From: JBIKWM01 sp044356305
GTDB taxonomy: Bacteria > Bacteroidota > Bacteroidia > UBA10329
Length of the DNA: 36,509 nucleotides
Direction of reading: 5' to 3'
Assembly: GCA_044356305.1 (NCBI GenBank)
Contig: JBIKWM010000032.1
Coordinates: 1 to 36,509, forward strand
The notes under the pieces were generated by a model. It was not told the DNA's origin. It worked only from the letters and a program-made list of their open reading frames with translations, and made no database searches. Within the stretch, counting starts at the first letter, position 1. Every line of letters starts with the position of its first letter. Shown here piece after piece: positions 17,201 through 25,398 of this stretch. The translations under genes and the position numbers were made by a program.

Positions 17201-18302
17201 ATCCGTTAATATCGGTCACTGAGAGCGTGTAGGTGGTATTGACCAACGGAGTGGCCAACGGAGTGGCCGTGCTGGTGCTATTCAGGCCTGCGGCCGGAGA
17301 CCACGCGTAGGTGCCTATCACATTGGTGTTCGGGTTGTTCAACGAAACACCTGTCCCTTCACAAATGCTCACATCTGGTCCGGCATTGACCGTAGGAGCG
17401 GGCACAATTGTGACCTGACTGGTCTGGCTCTGCGTGCAACCTTCACTGGTGATTGTGACTGTTACATTGTAATTACCTGCTGCAGCATATGTGTGCGTTG
17501 GGGTGGCGCCCACACCGTTCGTACCATCACCGAAATCCCACTGGATATTTGTGATATTGCCTGTGGCGGTGGTGGAGGTGGAGGTGAACTGCACCGGCAT
17601 GCCCGGGCAGTTGCCCACATTGCTCATAGTGAAGTTCGGATTGAGCTGATTACAGAACTGTTGCTGGTTCGAAGCACCACCGGTAGCACCGGTGAAACCC
17701 CAATAGACACTCGGTAATGCAGCCGCCAGGTTGCCTACCCATGTCATGCGCAGAACACCGTCAAAAAGCACATTGAGCTGTTGGATAGCTGGGTCCCAGT
17801 TCACTTCCAAAAGGTGCCAGGCGCAATCTTCCACATTGCCGCTCGTGGCACTGGCCTGGGTAGGTCCAGCAAGGTTATTGGCCCCTCCATGGTTCACATC
17901 GCCATTCAGTTGCAGGCTAATGTGATCGACCGCAGGATCTGTCGCATTCTGATAGGTGTCAATCTCAACTGCCAGCGATGGAACAATGCCCTGATATCCA
18001 AGGCCTCCTCCAGCTGATCCGGCATTTACACTAAGTGGCTGAAGAACAAAGGCAATGCCATCGGCACCACCATCATTACATCCCAAAAAGACATCGAAAT
18101 TGAAATTAAACGGGTTGTTCAGGTTAATCTGGTTCACATTCCACACAGAGCCGTTCATGTTGCCAGCGTCAGGCGTCAGCTCATAGCAGTTGCAACTGGT
18201 CTGTGTGGCATTGTTGTTCACCTGATACTGGGCATAGGCAGTATAAGCACTGCCAAATACCGCCAGCGCAATAAGGCCACAACGTATCTCTGACAAGTTC
18301 AT
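14229..18302 (-). CDS. Giant secreted L-type-lectin/PKD adhesin with T9SS type B tail
   Basis: This 1357-residue protein has a signal peptide ending near TAYA (residue 24). Residues about 25-225 resemble the L-type (legume-like) lectin sandwich found in bacterial surface proteins, for example GGADGIAFVLQP and WHLLEVNWDP. Then come one PKD domain (WDFGDGTNG, about 230-305), six modules each opening with an NAGPDxxxC-like motif, and six more PKD-like modules (WDFGDG, WDWDFGDG). The C-terminus (about 1270-1357) is the gliding-motility/CHU_C type B sorting domain: YIPTAFTPNGNGLND, IYDRWGREMF and GTYTYML. It is probably surface-bound or secreted, in adhesion or glycan binding. Its ATG overlaps the stop of the upstream giant gene (ATGA), so both are one operon. 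Confidence 0.87.
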   Translation of the reverse strand: MNLSEIRCGLIALAVFGSAYTAYAQYQVNNNATQTSCNCYELTPDAGNMNGSVWNVNQINLNNPFNFNFDVFLGCNDGGADGIAFVLQPLSVNAGSAGGGLGYQGIVPSLAVEIDTYQNATDPAVDHISLQLNGDVNHGGANNLAGPTQASATSGNVEDCAWHLLEVNWDPAIQQLNVLFDGVLRMTWVGNLAAALPSVYWGFTGATGGASNQQQFCNQLNPNFTMSNVGNCPGMPVQFTSTSTTATGNITNIQWDFGDGTNGVGATPTHTYAAAGNYNVTVTITSEGCTQSQTSQVTIVPAPTVNAGPDVSICEGTGVSLNNPNTNVIGTYAWSPAAGLNSTSTATPLATPLVNTTYTLSVTDINGCTGSDQVNVTVNPLPTADAGADQSMCIGTPTQLGGSGGVSYQWNPPAGLSSTNAQAPTANPVANTVYTLTVTDANGCTDADDVTVNVNPLPIANAGLDQTVCAGTAANLVAIGGTQYSWSPSTGLSADNVANPQANPAATVTYVVTVTDANGCTATDNVQVSVNPVPTVNLGPDLNICLGGNIQLNNPNALGSGTYSWNPVTALTNPAAPSPTASPGATTTYTLTFTTNQNCTATDQVTVNVNPPPAVDAGPDQVVCINAPMNMAGSGAVNYSWSPITDLTDAIDPVTAVTPTTTTTYTLTGTDAFGCVNTDQVTITVNPLPAVNAGPDLTVCQNGQAILSALGTGSFQWSPAAGLNSDVVQAPLATASVTTVYTVTLTDVNGCQNSDDMTLTVAPLPTAVIDPITDVCEGSPTSYTHSSTGNIIGQLWDFGDGITSLLAAPTHTYGSANTYNVTLTVTTADGCIDNETQSAVVVAVPTAIINVVNGPDFCEGETIQFQNGTLGQLTSILWNFRENALIPGLPNTTSTLPDPTFAYQYFGTYNPILLVTAGNGCSDQTTITLNIHDNPVADYDFTIACEGQQTSFTDQTTVLGTYTISAWDWDFGDGSAIDNTQNPQHQFPTDGLYEVELTAYTDMGCGDSFIDTVWVNNTPSVSISATEVCVGDTTVLTNGTVPQDATIVSWVWDLGDGNTITPLDSMWVYPMDAVFDVSLTATSDSGCVATGTTQAVVHPYPVPLFTVDNAEGCTPHAVLFDDLTTIATGSIASYDWDFGGGLVANGDIVSHVYTDSGFYDVSLTVASDFGCTSTLTLNNMIRVNITPEAEFEPNPNVGITMLDPRVHFLDQSQHATTWSWDFGDGANGTQQNPVHTYQDSGTYTITLRAMNGACWDEDEETIRVDPESFVYIPTAFTPNGNGLNDVLKPSLLGLRWSVFSIYDRWGREMFYTVDPNSGWDGYAGGEEAPIGTYTYMLIYMDPNGIERTVYGKFHLIR
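17243..17266. repeat. 12-bp tandem duplication inside the lectin/PKD adhesin gene
   Basis: CCAACGGAGTGG occurs twice in direct tandem. In the protein it doubles a four-residue unit (ATPLATPL) that is single in sister modules, so it looks like a recent in-frame slippage event. Confidence 0.7.
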
Positions 18303-21300
18303 CTGAACAGCTTCACATTACCGGTTATCACATGCGGTTCGCCCAGCACGTCCATCAGCTTGAACACATAGACATAAGCACCTTGTTGAACCATCTCACC
18401 GTTCATCGTTCCGTCCCATCCGTGCTCTTTCTGATACGATTCAAAAATCACCTGACCCCACCGGTTGTAGATGAAAAGCTGGAATTGAGCCACTCCGGTC
18501 CCCTGACCGTTAAACACTTCGTTATACCCATCGGCATTGGGTGTGAATGCGGCTGGCACCCAGAAAGTGAACACAGGCTTTATCTCAATCTTGGCCTGGG
18601 TGGTATCGACACACCCGAAATCGGTGGTGACCGTCTGGGTGACGAGGTAGGTGATAGTATCGAGGTATGTGTGGCTCGGATTCTCCACTATGGCCGAGGT
18701 GCCATCACCGAAAGTCCATTGCCATTGGGTCACATTTGCACTGCTCTGGTCAGTGAACCTGATGGTCGGATCAAGGATATCTGTCAACCATTTATTGGCT
18801 GTGAACTGGGCATCAGGCTTCGGATGCACCTTGATGTAATCAACGAGGCTGTCGATACTGGTGCAACCATTGGCTGAGGTCACCTCCAAAGTGACCGTAT
18901 AGCTCTGGGAATCGAATGGGCCGAGGTTTCGGTTTTCAAATGTGTTGGTCGGATATTGGGCCGAAACACCGTTACCATCACCGAAATCCCAACTCCAAGA
19001 GGCCAGACCGTAGGGCTGTGCAATGGAGCTCTGATCAGTGAACTGCACTCTGAATGGCTGACAACCTTCCAATGTATCAGCAGCAAAATCGACCACAGGC
19101 AAAGGGTAGATCTCTACAGTATGCGAAATGGTATCAGAACACTGATTATTGGTCTGAACAATGAGAGTGACCGGATAGAAACCCGGAGCAACATAGGTGT
19201 GGGTGTCAGTCTCAAGGGCAGATATGCCTCCATCGCCAAAGGTCCATGACCAGACCGTGATGCTATCGGCACCAGTGGCCTGAACAGAACTGCCATCCAC
19301 AAAGGGTGTTGTCAGGTTCAGGCAATTGGCAAGGTCATCAGCAAATGAGGCCACCGGATTCGGATACACTACAATTGGCCCATAATCGACTGATGCTGTG
19401 CAACCTACCCCGCTTAATAAATCCAGATTTACGGTGTAATACCCCGGATTGGCATAGGTGTGCTGCATGGCCTGACCTTGGCTGTTGGTACCATCACCAA
19501 AATTCCAGGTCCACTCGCTTATTACATACGGGCCGTTGGGGTTCGAAAGATCAGTGAATACGGTAGGCTCTCCGTGACAGACATTCTCAAAAGAGAAATC
19601 GGCCGTAGGGATGGGGAATATCTCCTGCGTCTGGGTAAGGGTGTCGGTGCACCCGTAATTCGAAGTCACGATCAGTGTCACAGGAAATGTGCCCACCGAA
19701 TTGTAAGTCTGTCCAGGCGGATTGGCCAGATATGAACTGTTGCCGTTTCCGAAATTCCATTGATGGAGGTTGATGGATCCGCTCGGAATGCTTGACTGCT
19801 GACCGAATACCGCTGTGGTACCCAGACAGACATTGGTGACTAAGAAATCGGCCACAGGCAAAACAAAAACATCAGCTGTGTGAGTCACCGTATCGCGGCA
19901 TCCCTGATCGGTCTCAATCATCAATGTGATGTTGTGCGTACCCGTGGTCGGAAGAACCGCTTGGGTCACCGGATTGAATGATGCCACCCCAGCCCCGAAA
20001 TCCCATTCCCACTGCACAATGTTGGAACCGGCCAGGGTCACAGATTGGTCATAGAAATAATTGGGCTGCATCAGGCAGGCACCTGTGGCGGTGAATTCAG
20101 CGGTTGGTTTCGGGAAGACCGTCACGTTGATGGTCGTGTCGTCCACACAGCCCATGTCAGATGTCACCTCAAGATTCACAGCATACAGGCCATACTGCGC
20201 GTAGGTATGTGTTGGATCGGCAATGGCTGAACTGTTCCCATCGCCCAACGAATAGTCGTACTGCACTATGGTGCCCACCGATGCATCAGTGAACTGCATC
20301 AGTGTACCGATGCAATCGTTAACTGGTGGGATGAACGAAGCAGTAGGCTGAGGCATCACAGTCACCAACATGCTATCGGTCTGCTGGCATCCGTTCACAT
20401 TGGTCAACAGCGCATAGTACATGGTGGTGGCCGCGGGTGTGGCCACCGGGTTCTGAATGTTCGGGTTACTGAAGTCAGCTGCCGGGCTCCAAGAGAAGTT
20501 CCCGTTACCAACCGCATTCATCTGTGCCGTCCCGAATTGACAGATGGTCTGGTCCGCTCCGGCATTTACAACCGGCAGCGGATTCACTGTCAGTACCATG
20601 TCATCGGTGGCGGAGCAACCGTTGGCGGCTGTGACCGTGAGTGTGAAAATTGTGGTCGTACTTCCTGAGAATGTCGGAGCAGCAAGAGTAGGATCGTCCA
20701 AGTCAATGGGCGGTACCCAATTGTAGGTGGCCCCACCGAAACCACTCAGTGTGGTGGTGTTTCCAAAGCAGATTGACTGATCGGGTCCTGCGTTGGGCGT
20801 AGGCGATGGAAGGATGGTCACTGTGACATCGTCCGTACCAACGCAACCGTTGGCATCAGTCACATTCACAGTGTAAAGCGTAGTTACGCTTGGCGATGCG
20901 AAAGGAGTGGCGATATTCGGATTATCGAGCGAGAGCGCGTTGTTCCATAGATATTGCACCCCACCTGTCCCATTGAGCTGAACGGCATCGCCCGAACAGA
21001 TGCTGACATCCGCCCCGGCATCGGCCACCACAGCAGGCAGTTCGAACAGAGACACGTAATCGGTATCTGAGCACCCGCCTATGGTAGCGATCATCATGTA
21101 ATCTTCCTGCCCCACGGGGTTCGCCAGCATGTTGGCACCGTTTGACACGAATGTCCCAGCGGGCATTAGGTACCATGCATAAGAGTTGCCGCCCGTTCCA
21201 GTAACCAGTACCGCATTGCCAGCACAATAGTTGATGTCGGGCCCGGCATTTGCCACAGGGATCGGGTCAACAGTCACCGTGGCCTGATCCACTGCAGGGG

Positions 21301-22591
21301 TCAGGTTGCAGAAATCGGTCATTGTGACGGTGTAAACCGTTGTATTGGCAGGGTTAACGGTAACTGTATCGCCCACACCACCCCCATTGCTCCATGAGTA
21401 AGTATACGGAGGGGCGCCACCCGTACCCGATGCCCACAGCGGTACAGGCCCACCGCAAAGCGATGTATCACCAAAAGCCTGCACCTGTAAGGGCGCAACA
21501 TCATTAATGAGAATGAATACCGTGTCGTTGGCGCAAGGAGTGGTCTGCACTATCACATACACCGTCTCAATTCCATCATTGACCCCATCTACCTGCGCAT
21601 CTATAAGGAAACTTGCCTGTGTCTGACCCGCAGGGATGGTGATGGAGCCTGGCAATAGGGTGTAGTCGGTGCCATTAATGGCGGTTCCTTGCAGGGTGTA
21701 GGTCAGAGTGTAAGGCTGAGCCAAAGCCTGACCAAGTGTGAAGGTCACTGTACCTGCCGAGCATCCCTCATATGCTGTGTTATCAGCCGTCAATGTGGTG
21801 GCCTGAATGGTCACGTTGCCTGCGCTGAGCGACCCGGCCTCAAGGAATACCCCTGATTCCCAAAGTCCGTCACCCGCATCTGCGATCATGATGCGCAGGT
21901 GATAGGTCTGACACGCCTGCACCGCGCGTGTCGCAGTCAGTACCGTAGTGAATCCATCAAACTGAATGGTGGCCCCACCGGCATTATTCACATAATATTG
22001 ACTGAACGAGCTGCCGTTCACATTATCAATGGTCACAGGAGTATTTGCAGTACCGGGAACAATAGCAAGGTTCTGTTGGCCAGCGATACCTGGACCACTG
22101 ATATAAAAAGCGAAGGCGTCATTGAATCCTGTATTGACAAACTCCGGATATTCCTCGCTGCCGAATACATATCGGAAATTGATCAGATTACTCTGTGGGA
22201 TGAAATCAAACTCAAGGATGAACCCGTCTTGTGTCGCAGCCCCAGCCTGCGCATTCAATTCAGGTATTCCAGGTGTGGGAAGGTCCTGAGTGGCACTTCC
22301 TGTGTTGTTAGGGCCAATGCACACGCCCGCTGCACCCGTGGTGAGGATTATTCCGTTATTGAATCCGATGTTGCTTGTGCCGTTAAATGATCCAGCGGCC
22401 GAGGCTTGCCCTGTAATGGTGGCATTGCTCACGGCAACACCGGGCCCTGCAAGAATCTGAGCCAATTGAGTCGCGGTAAGACCAGGGGTCACAGCAATCT
22501 GCGCCTGCGCCATTGTGGCAGAAACAAGGGGAAGGACATTGGCGAGAAAAACAATCAGGCCCCTGAACGGGCGCGGGTAGTTGTTGAACAT
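18299..22591 (-). CDS. Giant secreted choice-of-anchor L/PKD protein with T9SS type B tail
   Basis: The protein has 1430 residues, with a signal peptide ending around residue 31 (ATMAQA). Residues about 32-265 are a choice-of-anchor L domain: GIILTTGAAG, FRYVFGSEEYPEFV, FNDAFAFYISGPG and LRIMIADAGDG. About 265-365 resemble a Calx-beta-like domain. Five modules with NAGxDxxxC openings follow, then seven PKD-like modules (for example YDYSLGDGNSS, WTWNFGDG, WSWDFGDGNG). The C-terminal 90 residues are a gliding-motility type B sorting domain: WVPAAFTPNADGYNE, IYNRWGQVIF and GAYVYVFKLMD. It is probably exported by the T9SS and displayed on the cell surface. It heads the operon with the lectin protein; the last four bases overlap the next start. 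Confidence 0.87.
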   Translation of the reverse strand: MFNNYPRPFRGLIVFLANVLPLVSATMAQAQIAVTPGLTATQLAQILAGPGVAVSNATITGQASAAGSFNGTSNIGFNNGIILTTGAAGVCIGPNNTGSATQDLPTPGIPELNAQAGAATQDGFILEFDFIPQSNLINFRYVFGSEEYPEFVNTGFNDAFAFYISGPGIAGQQNLAIVPGTANTPVTIDNVNGSSFSQYYVNNAGGATIQFDGFTTVLTATRAVQACQTYHLRIMIADAGDGLWESGVFLEAGSLSAGNVTIQATTLTADNTAYEGCSAGTVTFTLGQALAQPYTLTYTLQGTAINGTDYTLLPGSITIPAGQTQASFLIDAQVDGVNDGIETVYVIVQTTPCANDTVFILINDVAPLQVQAFGDTSLCGGPVPLWASGTGGAPPYTYSWSNGGGVGDTVTVNPANTTVYTVTMTDFCNLTPAVDQATVTVDPIPVANAGPDINYCAGNAVLVTGTGGNSYAWYLMPAGTFVSNGANMLANPVGQEDYMMIATIGGCSDTDYVSLFELPAVVADAGADVSICSGDAVQLNGTGGVQYLWNNALSLDNPNIATPFASPSVTTLYTVNVTDANGCVGTDDVTVTILPSPTPNAGPDQSICFGNTTTLSGFGGATYNWVPPIDLDDPTLAAPTFSGSTTTIFTLTVTAANGCSATDDMVLTVNPLPVVNAGADQTICQFGTAQMNAVGNGNFSWSPAADFSNPNIQNPVATPAATTMYYALLTNVNGCQQTDSMLVTVMPQPTASFIPPVNDCIGTLMQFTDASVGTIVQYDYSLGDGNSSAIADPTHTYAQYGLYAVNLEVTSDMGCVDDTTINVTVFPKPTAEFTATGACLMQPNYFYDQSVTLAGSNIVQWEWDFGAGVASFNPVTQAVLPTTGTHNITLMIETDQGCRDTVTHTADVFVLPVADFLVTNVCLGTTAVFGQQSSIPSGSINLHQWNFGNGNSSYLANPPGQTYNSVGTFPVTLIVTSNYGCTDTLTQTQEIFPIPTADFSFENVCHGEPTVFTDLSNPNGPYVISEWTWNFGDGTNSQGQAMQHTYANPGYYTVNLDLLSGVGCTASVDYGPIVVYPNPVASFADDLANCLNLTTPFVDGSSVQATGADSITVWSWTFGDGGISALETDTHTYVAPGFYPVTLIVQTNNQCSDTISHTVEIYPLPVVDFAADTLEGCQPFRVQFTDQSSIAQPYGLASWSWDFGDGNGVSAQYPTNTFENRNLGPFDSQSYTVTLEVTSANGCTSIDSLVDYIKVHPKPDAQFTANKWLTDILDPTIRFTDQSSANVTQWQWTFGDGTSAIVENPSHTYLDTITYLVTQTVTTDFGCVDTTQAKIEIKPVFTFWVPAAFTPNADGYNEVFNGQGTGVAQFQLFIYNRWGQVIFESYQKEHGWDGTMNGEMVQQGAYVYVFKLMDVLGEPHVITGNVKLFR

Positions 22592-22593
22592 GT

Positions 22594-22602
22594 CAAATGG
22601 TA
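22594..22602 (-). promoter_or_regulatory. -7-like box TACCATTTG of the adhesin operon
   Basis: It has TA plus TTTG with a 3-nt rather than 2-nt gap and ends 2 nt before the ATG at 22591. This is the weakest fit to the recurrent pattern in this window. Confidence 0.3.
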
Positions 22603-22801
22603 GGTACCGCCTGCTTTTTCAATGTGCAAGGATAAGACATTGCATAAGGGCTTAGGTTGCCTGTTGTCAGAGTGAAATGAACAGTTTGTTCAGCGGTTCT
22701 CAATTGAAGGGATTGTTAGGCATGAAGGGCGTTTGATGAACTGAAAAACGCCTTGCAGCCAACCAATATCCCTCACTCTTTAACCCTTGCCGCGCGTTCC
22801 G

Positions 22802-22809
22802 TATCATTG
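22802..22809 (+). promoter_or_regulatory. -7-like box TATCATTG of the GGGPS gene
   Basis: One mismatch to TAnnTTTG, ending 7 nt before the ATG at 22817. It helps to choose that start. Confidence 0.4.
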
Positions 22810-22816
22810 TACCGCT

Positions 22817-23554
22817 ATGCAAAGGGTGCTCGACAGGTTGGAAATGGCGCAGTCCGGACGCGAAAGACTGTTCGCTCTACTCATTGATCCTGACCGTACC
22901 TCTGGGCCAGAGCTTGAGCGTGTGATTGAGCGCGCTGCCGAGGCTGGCACTGATCTTTTCTATGTTGGCGGTAGCCTGATGATGGACGACAACCTTGTGC
23001 GCACTGTGCGCACCATCAAGCGCCTCACCGATGTGCCAGTGGTTCTTTTTCCGGGCGATCAGATGCAGGTGACATCAGAGGCCGATGCCATTCTGCTGCT
23101 CTCGGTCATCTCTGGCCGCAACCCCGAGATGCTCATCGGCCGTCATGTCATGGCCGCCCCTCGCCTTAAGTCCAGTGGGCTTGAAGTGATCCCTACCGGT
23201 TACATGCTCATTGACAGCGGCAGGCCAACAACCGCTTCCTACATGAGTGGCACATTACCAATACCGCACGACAAGCCCGATATTGCCGCTTGCACTGCTT
23301 TGGCCGGTGAGCAACTGGGTCTGCGACTCATTTTCATGGATGGTGGTTCGGGTGCTCAGAACTCAGTGAGTAGCGACATGATAGGATCGGTGCGCCAGCA
23401 ACTGAGCGTTCCTTTGGTGATAGGAGGTGGGATCAGAACCCCTGAGGCCGTGCGCGAGAAATTTGAAGCCGGTGCCGATGTGGTAGTGGTAGGCAATGCC
23501 ATTGAGAAGAACCCTGCCCTGTTGGCCGAGATGGTCCTGGCCTCTAAAGCCTAA
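22817..23554 (+). CDS. Geranylgeranylglyceryl-phosphate synthase (GGGPS/PcrB family, bacterial)
   Basis: The protein has 245 residues from the ATG at 22817; the frame is open ten codons upstream, but a -7-like box lies there. It is a TIM barrel with family signatures: FALLIDPDRT near the start, DLFYVGGSLM (about 46-55), VVLFPGDQMQVT, VIPTGYMLID (about 131-140), MDGGSGAQNSV and VIGGGIRTPE (about 206-215). The family joins sn-glycerol-1-phosphate to a polyprenyl diphosphate by an ether bond, the first step of archaeal membrane lipids. Group II enzymes of this kind are known in Bacteroidota, where the product's use is unclear. No glycerol-1-phosphate dehydrogenase is nearby. The gene converges on pcm, 19 bp apart. 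Confidence 0.9.
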   Translation: MQRVLDRLEMAQSGRERLFALLIDPDRTSGPELERVIERAAEAGTDLFYVGGSLMMDDNLVRTVRTIKRLTDVPVVLFPGDQMQVTSEADAILLLSVISGRNPEMLIGRHVMAAPRLKSSGLEVIPTGYMLIDSGRPTTASYMSGTLPIPHDKPDIAACTALAGEQLGLRLIFMDGGSGAQNSVSSDMIGSVRQQLSVPLVIGGGIRTPEAVREKFEAGADVVVVGNAIEKNPALLAEMVLASKA

Positions 23555-23573
23555 CTGGGCCACGTGAATTCGG

Positions 23574-24242
23574 CTATCGGACCTTATCGCCCAGCATAGG
23601 CACAAAACGGAACGAACCGTGGCGTGCCTCGCTAAGGCTCCCATCAGCCTCTTTCCGGATGGTGAGCATCTCTTGCCCATCGGCCCAATCTACAGGGATA
23701 ACCAAAATGCCTCCGGCCACTAACTGATCAGTGAGTGCATCGGGCACAAAGGGCGCTCCGGCCGTCACTATCACCCTGTCAAACGGGGCAAAGGATGGAA
23801 GGCCCAGATAGCCATCGCCATACAACGTTCGGACCTGATACCCCAGAGAAGGAAGCAACAGGCGTGTGCGGTCAAAAAGCTCTTTCTGCCGTTCCACACT
23901 GAAAACCTTGGCGCCCAGTTCGGCCAGTACCGATGCCTGATAGCCCGAGCCGGTCCCTATTTCCAACACCTTCATTCCTTTGGTCACCTGTAGCAGTGTG
24001 CTCTGGTGCGCCACAGTAGAAGGCTGCGAAATGGTCTGCCCGGCACCTATCTGAAAAGCCACATCTTCGTAGGCCTGACGGTCAAAGGCACTGTCGAGGT
24101 AGAGGTGTCGCGGCACCCGGCCCATCGCTGCCAGAACGGTTTCAGTGAATACGCCCTTTTCGCGCAACTTCTCTATCAGCAGCCTGCGCTGGCCCTGATG
24201 TCGGGGCGTGTCTCTCGCATGGCGTGCCTGAGCGGTGGTCAT
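23574..24242 (-). CDS. pcm: Protein-L-isoaspartate O-methyltransferase
   Basis: The protein has 222 residues from the ATG at 24242; an upstream extension in the frame would run through the promoter box at 24247-24254. It has the canonical SAM-binding motif VLEIGTGSGYQASVLAELG (about 92-110), the upstream IGAGQTISQPSTVA (about 65-78) typical of PCMT, and FDRVIVTAGAPFVPDAL. The enzyme methylates isoaspartyl residues formed by protein ageing, starting their repair in the cytoplasm. Length and motifs are complete. It is transcribed alone, convergent with the GGGPS gene and divergent from the oxidoreductase. Confidence 0.93.
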   Translation of the reverse strand: MTTAQARHARDTPRHQGQRRLLIEKLREKGVFTETVLAAMGRVPRHLYLDSAFDRQAYEDVAFQIGAGQTISQPSTVAHQSTLLQVTKGMKVLEIGTGSGYQASVLAELGAKVFSVERQKELFDRTRLLLPSLGYQVRTLYGDGYLGLPSFAPFDRVIVTAGAPFVPDALTDQLVAGGILVIPVDWADGQEMLTIRKEADGSLSEARHGSFRFVPMLGDKVR

Positions 24243-24246
24243 GGGC

Positions 24247-24254
24247 CAAAAGTA
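24247..24254 (-). promoter_or_regulatory. -7 box TACTTTTG of pcm
   Basis: Perfect TAnnTTTG, ending 4 nt before the ATG at 24242, so transcription probably starts at or next to the start codon. Confidence 0.6.
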
Positions 24255-24358
24255 GGGTGGGGGATAGGGCCCTGCCCACCACAGCAAAGGCTCTATTTAT
24301 GAAGGATTCTGTGTTGATAATTGAAAATCAGCGCACCCCACGGCCCCTTCTGTACCGA

Positions 24359-24366
24359 TACTTTCG
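24359..24366 (+). promoter_or_regulatory. -7-like box TACTTTCG of the oxidoreductase gene
   Basis: One mismatch to TAnnTTTG, ending 9 nt before the ATG at 24376. Confidence 0.4.
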
Positions 24367-24375
24367 GCCATTGAT

Positions 24376-25386
24376 ATGACTGCCACAGTGAGTGGGCGCA
24401 ACGTGCGCATCGGGGTGCTGGGTGCCGGACATCTGGGCAAGATTCACCTCCGCCTGCTTTTAGAGACCGAAGGATTTGATGTGGTCGGGTTCTATGATCC
24501 AGATCCCGCCAAGTGCGCAGAAGCCACACAACTTTTCGGTCTGAAGTGTTTCGATTCCATTGATACGCTCATCGACCAGGTGGACGCAGTAAATGTTGTG
24601 ACACCCACTCTTTCACATTTCGATTGTGCCCAACGGGCGCTAAGGGCATCGAAGCACGTTTTTATTGAGAAGCCCCTGACCAACACTGTTGAAGAGGCAC
24701 AGTCGCTGATAAAACTCTCGCACGAGGCCGATACCGTTGTTCAGGTAGGGCATGTGGAGCGCTTCAACCCTGCTTTTGTTGCAGCTGCCCCATTTTGCGA
24801 TCAGCCTATGTTCATTGAGGCCCATCGCCTCGCCCCGTTCAATCCGCGCGGCACGGATGTGCCTGTGGTGCTTGACCTCATGATCCACGACATCGACATT
24901 GTTCTGAGCATCGTCCGTTCGAATGTCAAGCGCATCAGCGCCAGCGGGGTGCCTGTGGTCAGCGATACTCCCGACATTGCAAATGCCCGAATCGAGTTCG
25001 ACAACGGATGCGTGGCCAACATTACGGCCAGCCGCATCAGTTTCAAGGCCATGCGAAAGATGCGGGTGTTTCAGCGCGATGCCTACATCGCCATCGATTT
25101 CCTGAAAAAGAAGACTGATATCGTGCGGCTCGATGATGTGCAAGGCGAGCCCAGACCCGATGACATGCTTGTTGAGCTGGCCGGTGGACGCAGGCGCAAA
25201 GTGAGTTTCGGCCTGCCCGAGGTGCAAGATACCAACGCTATTCAAGAGGAACTGCGCGCTTTCAGGCATTGCATCGTGAATGGGGGCACACCGCCCGTTA
25301 CCATCGATGACGGCTTCAATGCCCTCAGCGTGGCTCACCGCATTGTAGAGCGTATGTCGCTCAATCAGGACATCCTCTCGTCCTGA
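24376..25386 (+). CDS. Gfo/Idh/MocA family NAD(P)-dependent oxidoreductase
   Basis: This 336-residue protein has a normal length for the family. The N-terminal Rossmann fold shows GVLGAGHLGKIH (about 13-24), then an acidic residue after beta-2 (YDPDP). The catalytic EKPLT motif follows (about 96-100), with a second domain of the Gfo/Idh/MocA C-terminal type (DLMIHDIDIVLSI, about 166-178). Members oxidise or reduce sugars and sugar-like alcohols; the HDID segment holds the usual catalytic region. No sugar pathway gene is adjacent, so the substrate cannot be guessed. It converges on the M28 peptidase gene with 12 bp between them. Confidence 0.87.
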   Translation: MTATVSGRNVRIGVLGAGHLGKIHLRLLLETEGFDVVGFYDPDPAKCAEATQLFGLKCFDSIDTLIDQVDAVNVVTPTLSHFDCAQRALRASKHVFIEKPLTNTVEEAQSLIKLSHEADTVVQVGHVERFNPAFVAAAPFCDQPMFIEAHRLAPFNPRGTDVPVVLDLMIHDIDIVLSIVRSNVKRISASGVPVVSDTPDIANARIEFDNGCVANITASRISFKAMRKMRVFQRDAYIAIDFLKKKTDIVRLDDVQGEPRPDDMLVELAGGRRRKVSFGLPEVQDTNAIQEELRAFRHCIVNGGTPPVTIDDGFNALSVAHRIVERMSLNQDILSS

Positions 25387-25398
25387 CCGCGCCTCATT

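Noticed and set aside
14229..22591. Repeated NAGPD/PKD modules as a DNA repeat array or CRISPR
   Set aside because: The periodicity is protein-level domain repetition with diverged DNA. I saw no short identical repeats with uniform unique spacers anywhere in the window.
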